Shown piece after piece: positions 57,763 through 64,000 of a stretch of DNA of 64,000 bases. The DNA comes from Thermothelomyces thermophilus ATCC 42464 (taxonomy: Eukaryota; Ascomycota; Sordariomycetes; Sordariales; Chaetomiaceae). Made by a program: the position numbers and the translations under genes. Below the pieces are notes generated by a model that was given only the letters and a program-made list of their open reading frames with translations, was not told the DNA's origin and searched no databases. Where the stretch lies: the NCBI RefSeq assembly GCF_000226095.1, contig NC_016478.1:920001-984000 (forward strand), written 5' to 3'. Each line of letters opens with the position of its first letter. Position 1 is the stretch's first letter.

Positions 57763-59404
57763 CGTCGATATTGCTGAATCTTGGAAGTTTGACGGCTTGA
57801 ATTCCAAAAAAGTTGCCAGGTACTCCCTTATCTTATCTTGACTTTTAGCGGATGCCCCGCTTCGCCTACCCACTCCAGCATGTGCACCCTTGTTCCTCAC
57901 TACACTAATCCGTACTCCGTACCGTGTAGTAGACCACTGTCCCAAGGACGGAGTACGCACAGTACAGATTACTTCAAAAGCCGCTGGCGACTGGTAGGCG
58001 GTACCTTATCGCGTGTCTTGTTGGTCATTTGATAAATTATGAAGCTTAAATTCCTTTTCTTCATCAAGCGCTCGAGCAGACCAGGTACTGCATGACCCAC
58101 GGTTCGTCTGTTTCACTGGGCCGAGGCAGCCCTGTGGGTTCCTGGGATTACACGTACTGTAATCCGTACGAGTACCACACCGCGTAAGGTAAGGTAGGTA
58201 TGTACGGACGTAATTATGTCATACTCCGTTGTTAATCCGTACATACATACGGGATTGGATGCAGCGTTGGATCGGAAGTTTGTTGGCCCCGCGACCCCGA
58301 CAACCCGGCCAAAAAAACGCCACCTCCTACAGAATGCTTACGCAGTACGGACATACTGTGTAGAGGAGACGCGCGAGCCATATATGTCCTGAAGGTTGCT
58401 CCGAACCCGGGGCGCGATACCAAACAGAGACCATGCGATAACAACAATTTGGTTTGCTGCGCCTCTTGACACTCGTTGCATTGGATCCGGCGATGAGGTA
58501 GAAGAAGGTCCGGAACCGGATCACGCAAAAGCCACCACCTAGGGGGGGGGGCTAGAAGATGGAGAACAACTGGCAAGGTGGTGTTAAGGACGAAGTAGCA
58601 CGTAGTCCATACACGAATGGGAATCGAGTCGCGTGGTCTCTTGTGGCTGCGATCTGCGTCAGTAGGTGGAGTGTGGTGGTTCTTCGAGAAGTCCAACGCA
58701 ATCCAATCTTTGGCAAACTATTCAATCGAAACCGAGCTCTCCTAAACTGTCCTGTCTGTTCAACCTTCAAAGCGGTCATTTCTAAGGACCTCTTTTTTGT
58801 TTTTTTTTTTTTTTTCCAAACTATCCAGAGTACCCGAAAAAAATTTCCTTGGATGAAAGGGATCTAGTTCTTTTTGGGCTCCCTCGCATCGAACGTATCG
58901 CGCATTGTGTCACATGCGACTTGCCCGGGCTGGCGCTTGGCCGCGAGTCCGAAGTTTGCTGCAGTTGGTCGCCCGCCGCAACCGAAATTTCTTCGCACAG
59001 CCATCCCACGAGGCCGGCTCATCCGCGCGCGACAACCCGACCGCGCTGTCTCCCGTCCGGACACCAATAAAGGAAATTCTGCCAACGGCGCAGCCGAAGC
59101 TACCGCCGTCGCCCAGGAACTCCGGGATTCGAGCGAGTCGATCCAGCCATGCAGTGGAGTATTTCAACTCCGCTGCATCATCTTCAGCACACTGGATCCT
59201 CTCGCCCCGAGCAGTTCGGCCTTTTTTCAGTACCACCTATCCGTGTTTAGAGCGCTGAGCTGTCCCTTAGCAGGAGGAGCGCGGGACTCGAGACGAGACA
59301 AGCATAACAAGTCGCCCGCCCGCTCGCCACTGCACTTTTACGACATCCGACGTGTTTTAGCGGGCGCCATCTCGCTCCCCGCGCTACCGCCGTTTCCTTA
59401 CAAC
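57763..59404. promoter_or_regulatory. 1.6-kb divergent region spb4-dgk1
   Basis: Rich in TACTCCGTA and AATCCGTAC motifs between 57905 and 58250, arranged in both orientations. From 58874 onward the dgk1 frame is open without an ATG, probably leader. No separate gene seen. Confidence 0.5.
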
Positions 59405-60625
59405 ATGTCTACACGCGGGACACGAAACGTGCCCGGAACGCCACGAGTTATCTCCCCGAGCCCGACGCGATCCGACGTCGACAGCAGCGGGCACGATGCA
59501 TCTTCCTACAGTGGTCCGGTGACGCGGTCAGCAGCGCGGAGGCGGCAAGCGTCGACCCGTGAGACTGCGCCCTCCGACATGGACGAAGACGACAGCCCGG
59601 ACCTCTCCAGGGCCCGCAGCCGGAGCCGCAGCCCGGTCGACAGCAGAAGGCTTCGCAGGCTCGCGACGAGAAAATCCGCAACCGTCCCTAACGGGACCAA
59701 GGCGACGGCGGCGGCAACCACGGCGGCAAGCAACGGTCACCCGCCCCAACCGGCCGACGCGAACGGCCACCTCTCCCCGGCGTCGGCTACGGCAACGGCA
59801 ACAAGCTCACCTTCCTACTACGGCTGGAGCTGGCGCGACTTCAGCCGCAGCCCGAGCCCGCTCGGGCTCATCCCGATCCACCGGCGCTGGCGGGCCTTTG
59901 TGCACAAGCACGAGGTGCCGCGCAAGGCGCTGCACGTGTCGATCGGCTTCTTCGTCGTGTGGCTGTACCTCTCGGGCACGCAGACGCTGGACGTGTGTCC
60001 CTACCTGATGGGCGCGCTGGTGCCCATCGCGGCCGTCGACGTGCTGCGCCACCACCACGCGCCCTTCAACCGGCTCTACGTGCGCGTGCTGGGCGCGCTC
60101 ATGCGCGAGAGCGAGTACGCCGGCTACAACGGCGTCATCTTCTACCTGCTCGGCGCCTGGGCCGTGCTCTACTGGTTCCCCAAGGACGTCGGCGTCATGG
60201 GCACCCTGCTGCTGAGCTGGTGCGACACGGCCGCCAGCACCTTCGGCCGGCTCTACGGCCGGTACACGCCGCGCATCCGCAGGGGCAAGTCGCTCGCCGG
60301 CTCGCTCGCCGCCTTCGTCGTCGGCGTGTGCACCTCGGCCTTCTTCTGGGGCTGGCTGGCCCCGACCAAGGGCCCGCTCCCCGGCGACGAGAACTTTATG
60401 TTCACGGGCGCCCTGAGCCTGCCGCGGGCGCTGGCGGATGCCGTTGGTCTGGAGCCGGCGAAGGCCACCATCACGGGCGGGCTCGCGCTGGGTGTCATGA
60501 GCGTGTGGTCAGGGCTGGTGGCGGCGACCAGCGAGGCGTTGGATGTGTTTGGATGGGACGACAACCTGACGATACCCGTTCTGAGCGGCCTGGGCATCTG
60601 GGGGTTCCTGAAGATCTTTGGTTGA
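59405..60625 (+). CDS. dgk1: CTP-dependent diacylglycerol kinase, Dgk1 type
   Basis: Dgk1 phosphorylates diacylglycerol with CTP to make phosphatidate at the ER and nuclear membrane, opposing Pah1. The single-exon frame from the first ATG encodes 406 residues; yeast Dgk1 is shorter (about 290), the difference being a hydrophilic Ser/Arg-rich N-terminal ~165 residues with SR-like SRARSRSRSP. The catalytic membrane part starts near WRAFVHKHEVPRKALHVSIG, followed by the CTP-transferase motifs LLSWCDTAASTFGRLYGRYT and GKSLAGSLAAFVVG. Several hydrophobic segments span about 180-400, ending FLKIFG. The frame is also open for 177 codons upstream, without an ATG. It lies divergent from spb4. Family assignment strong. 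Confidence 0.92.
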   Translation: MSTRGTRNVPGTPRVISPSPTRSDVDSSGHDASSYSGPVTRSAARRRQASTRETAPSDMDEDDSPDLSRARSRSRSPVDSRRLRRLATRKSATVPNGTKATAAATTAASNGHPPQPADANGHLSPASATATATSSPSYYGWSWRDFSRSPSPLGLIPIHRRWRAFVHKHEVPRKALHVSIGFFVVWLYLSGTQTLDVCPYLMGALVPIAAVDVLRHHHAPFNRLYVRVLGALMRESEYAGYNGVIFYLLGAWAVLYWFPKDVGVMGTLLLSWCDTAASTFGRLYGRYTPRIRRGKSLAGSLAAFVVGVCTSAFFWGWLAPTKGPLPGDENFMFTGALSLPRALADAVGLEPAKATITGGLALGVMSVWSGLVAATSEALDVFGWDDNLTIPVLSGLGIWGFLKIFG

Positions 60626-61510
60626 AAGCGTCATGTTGCAAACAAGCGGCCAACCGATCTGGGCTGCTGCTCTAATTAAGGGCTGGGGCATGGCTCGGCA
60701 AATTGTACGGATTATATGTCTATCGTGCGCACGGGCGGCGTTTGGATAATACTGGAAGTTGCCAAGCTGGGGCTCGTGTGCGTGCACGTGGTGATGCAAG
60801 TGTCATCCGTATACAAAGATCTCAAGCACTCTCATCTCGAATCTCCTTTCTCAAAAAAAAAAAAAAAATCAATTGCGTCCCATTCTTGCTGCTCACTTTC
60901 GCGATATCCTCCTCAGCAGACCAAAACGTGCACTGTCTCATCAACATTCAGTACATAACGGATTACAAGTACCGCCCACACCGCGTTGGGACAGCATGGC
61001 AGGGCAGTGTTCTTCGATGGCCAGCTTCTTCGATTGCCAGCTTGGTCGTCAGCGTAGACGACCAGCACTGTGCCATGATATACCGGATAAGCAACCTATA
61101 GTGCGGGATAGGAATCGAAGGGAGCGTCCGTTGGCTCTGCAGCTGCCACGCAGCGATGGATGTCTTGCATCTGCCTCCCAATCGCCGGGGATCACCGCTG
61201 AAAAGGGAAATGGGGACTTGGAAAAAGGCCCATGGCATTGATTCCATTGGACAGGGTTGCCGAGACCGAAAAGAATAAAGTGGGGCATGGTTTTCGCTCT
61301 TTCCCGTTGCGAGTTGGGTGAACAACAGCAGCAAGAGGAAAAAGTATTCCTTCGTTCACGCAGGCCGTCGTACAGTAGCTCCTTCGCAACTACCAGAAAT
61401 GCACTACCTGGGATGGCTGGCTTCGGCAGGATTTGTGCCTCCTTCGAATTCGGAATTTATTACGCAACAATCTCTCGTCCTACAAACCCGCTCCTCTCAC
61501 CGCATCAACC

Positions 61511-61678
61511 ATGTGTTTCAATCCGAAGAGCGACATGCCGTCAAACGCTAGCCGCACTCCCATATCCAGACAAGCAACACCGGTCTCCGGCACAGAAACG
61601 CCGACCTCGGTAAGAAAATGGCCGAAAAATAGCCCGCGTTCGACGAGGACTCCTGTGGATGCCCGTGCATGGGCTTAA
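61511..61678 (+). other. Possible short frame or first exon, unrecognised
   Basis: An ATG frame (MCFNPKSDMPSNASRTPISR...) in good context (CAACCATG) is Ser/Thr/Pro-rich, and reaches a GTAAGA donor-like site after codons for TPTS. Downstream acceptors do not give an obviously conserved continuation. Unspliced it would be 55 residues. Confidence 0.2.
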
Positions 61679-63950
61679 ATACATTCCGTACAAGTACAAC
61701 AACAAGAACATCTCTTCGCCGCAATGTTCAAGATGCAGATGCCACGCCCTTGAACGACACGGCCTTGGGCACTCTGAATTCCAAGCCGACCGGACCAGGA
61801 AAGGCAGGGTTTCCGCCACGCCGGAGTGCATCGCGGTCACCTGTATGCTTCATGTACGGCTCCCGCTCTCGACCTCTCAGAAGGCACCGTCGAGCCCCGG
61901 CTGTGGCGTTTTCGTCCTATGAGATCGTGCCCAGTCATCAATTGGCAGCACAAGTCTGGTTTGACTGCATCTCCTAATTCCACTCGAGCCCTGATGTTAC
62001 ATTCCGCCGTCCCACACACATCATTCGCCTCTGCTCTGCCAGTTCATTCTCGAAACCCGTCGGCCAACATCGACGGGAGATGGGAATTTGCGGACAGCCT
62101 GCAATACTACCAGCGTGCAGGAGTTCGGCGCGGCTTTGATGCGTTGTCTCGCTGCTGTCCCGGCCCTTGCATCCCATCCTCTTTGGCTGAAATCATAGGC
62201 TTGGACTCTCCGTCAAGGATGGCAAGATGGACCGTTCGGCGTGGCCCTTCACTGCCCTACTCCTCTGGGCAACAGCCTCTCTTCCCGCCTGCTGGAGTTA
62301 TCCCGTCGAGTTCGTTTCCTGCCGACCTCTCTGACGCAATGGGCGCTTTCTGCACGCTCGGCACCCCTTGGCGTACGAAACGGAGGGGACCCAAGAGCCG
62401 GCAGTTCCTTGTCAGCCATGGAGAGGGCCTTGTTGACGGGCCAAACGCTAGCTTCCACCTCGGCGGGCCCCCAAGCTTCCGGTTCTATCCATCAGTGGCC
62501 CAATGACCGCCGGCTGATGGAGCCAGTCGGAGAGACTCTAGCTGGATCGACAAAGGCATCTGGCCCCTTACCTTCGCCCGTCCGCTCGTCATCCCCCTTC
62601 CCCGCCTCGACCCCCCCGTTGCCCTTCGTCATTCCATTCCATGCAAAAGTATTCAACCTGCTAAGATAACGTAGGATGCATACAGGGTGTATAAGCAAAG
62701 GAGGAAAGACTGCTTGCTGTTGGGCGGGCATCGGCACCTGCCTGGCCATGATCGTCTTCCACAACAGGCATCCCCTTCCAACCTAACTTGTACGGAGCGT
62801 CGGTGGGATGAGCAACACACGAGTGGCCAAAAAGTACGAGCAATGCTAGCTTCCCCGGCAAACCGGTCACATTGTTCTTGCCGGAACACCGGGACGGTTG
62901 CGGACGGGATTCACTCGGCCGGATTGTCTTCGGTGCTTGGCCCACTTCGGTGGATCTCCACGTTTTTGTGTCATCCCCTTCCTTGACGTACATGACCTGA
63001 CGCTGCTACACAGACTATCCTTGGGCGACTCGCATTATCGAAACGGCCAAGATGCCTCTGTTTTCGGCTCACCGGTCGGTCGGGGCCAGCAGATGTACGG
63101 ACCTAGCTCTCGGAAAGTCCAGGGCGCCTCAACGGCTGCTGGCGCTTCCAAGTCCCGAAACCGTTTCTGCATCCTATCTGGGCGGGGGCGGAACAAGGAC
63201 GCAGGGTTCTAAACGTGCATATCCCGAGTGGGCCGCTAACAATCGCCAACCGAAGCAGACACCATGAAGACGTGCGGTGCAGTGAGCCCGCAAGTCACTC
63301 TACATGTGCTCTGGGGCATGCGTATCAAACGCGCCTCGCGCCTCACGCCTCGCCCGTGGGTCCAGGCCCGTGGATGGATGTATGTATGTACTTGATATGC
63401 TTAACATAGGATGCTGGGCTTGTCTGAACGCCAGACGTCCTTCGTATACCTGGCTACCACGGCTTTGCTGGAGCTACCGCTTGTTCTCCGAGCAAAAGAA
63501 AAAAAAAAAGCTCCCCGGCATTGATCTCCATTTGCCTTGGCCAATCGAATCATCTGTCGTGCCCTTTAGGAACGCCGCAGTCTTACTCTGTGTGCTTCGA
63601 GTGTGGTTTATTAGGGAACGCACAGGCCAAGGAATGTCAACCGGTACGGAGTAATCCGTAGAGGAGTGCTGAGTGTGCTGTGTTGTCAAGACCCCTCCAG
63701 AAAAAAAAAAAATACTGTAATTATCCCACCTGCAGCATTTTGGACAACACATTGCCCGACCTGACGCATCTCTGCCTAACCAGACTTCGCAACCTCTGTT
63801 TGACGTCGCCGCCTCTCCTGCCGAGCCAACGAAAAGGCAGCCCTAAGAAACCGGATCCCACGCCAACGATATTCTTCATTGGAATTCTGCCTAGCGTCAA
63901 CACGGCTTGCTGCTTCTGTTCTCTGAACCCCCAGTTCGCCTATCCGCGGA

Positions 63951-63964
63951 CCCCCCCCCCCCCC
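63951..63964. repeat. Poly-C tract, 14 nt
   Basis: Uninterrupted C run near the window end. Confidence 0.8.
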
Positions 63965-64000
63965 TTTTTCCCGCCGTTTCGGCCTACTCTGTAGTTTCCG

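Larger units (their letters stand above)
60626..64000. other. 3.4-kb region to window end, no supported gene
   Basis: Contains the dgk1 3' UTR, a 15-nt poly-A near 60855, a TACGGAGTAATCCGTA-type motif at 63644-63660 and a 14-nt poly-C at 63951-63964. Frames at 61511-61678, 61826-62506 and 62241-62669 have some coding-like composition but no domain. A spliced gene starting near 61511 and running to the window edge cannot be excluded. Confidence 0.4.

Noticed and set aside
58861-59404. Taking 58874 as the dgk1 start
   Set aside because: It is a TTG codon; the first ATG in frame is 59405 and gives a complete protein.

Overview
The window looks like nuclear chromosomal DNA from a filamentous ascomycete, most likely a Sordariomycete and possibly Sordariales. 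The grounds are GC-rich coding regions, genes broken by one to six short introns with GCTAAC/GCTGAC-type branch points, and a gene set typical of Pezizomycotina. The species is an inference; no rRNA or tRNA gene was recognised. Coordinates of spliced genes were built by hand from splice consensus, reading phase and family knowledge. Several apparent long frames start at non-ATG codons, so the starts given here are the first supportable ATGs.

Left part (1-24.6 kb) is compact and housekeeping. In order: Arp2/3 subunit ARPC5 (+), a mitochondrial complex I assembly factor of the NDUFAF5 family (-), AP-2 alpha adaptin (+, with a 14-nt micro-exon), the autophagy PROPPIN Atg18 (+, with a GC-AG intron and an open frame running on past its stop), the dual-specificity phosphatase Pps1 (-), threonine synthase (+), a Ppg1-type PP2A-like phosphatase with a large insert (-), and the nonsense-mediated decay factor Upf3 with a second, C-terminal RRM (+).

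Middle part (24.6-45 kb) is gene-poor. It holds two minus-strand coiled-coil genes of unknown function, one with a perfect 81-bp in-frame tandem duplication, and one minus-strand aldehyde dehydrogenase. Gaps of about 5.6 and 5.8 kb contain a 539-bp internally deleted Tc1/mariner copy with intact terminal inverted repeats and RIP-like stops, microsatellites, homopolymer tracts and a few uncertain coding-like fragments.

Right part (45-64 kb) has a TRF/Tbf1-type telobox protein (+), then a degraded accessory patch (49.4-51.5 kb) with the head of a Zn2Cys6 transcription factor (-) divergent from the N-terminal third of an MFS transporter (+). A stomatin-family protein (+), the DEAD-box helicase Spb4 (-) and a CTP-dependent diacylglycerol kinase Dgk1 (+) follow. 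The last 3.4 kb has no convincing gene.

The genes do not form a shared pathway; neighbours are mostly alternating convergent and divergent pairs. No convincing new multi-gene system was seen. The most interesting items are the truncated transcription-factor/transporter pair, the possible alternative C-terminal extension of Atg18, the double-RRM Upf3, the insert-bearing Ppg1 and the fresh coiled-coil duplication.
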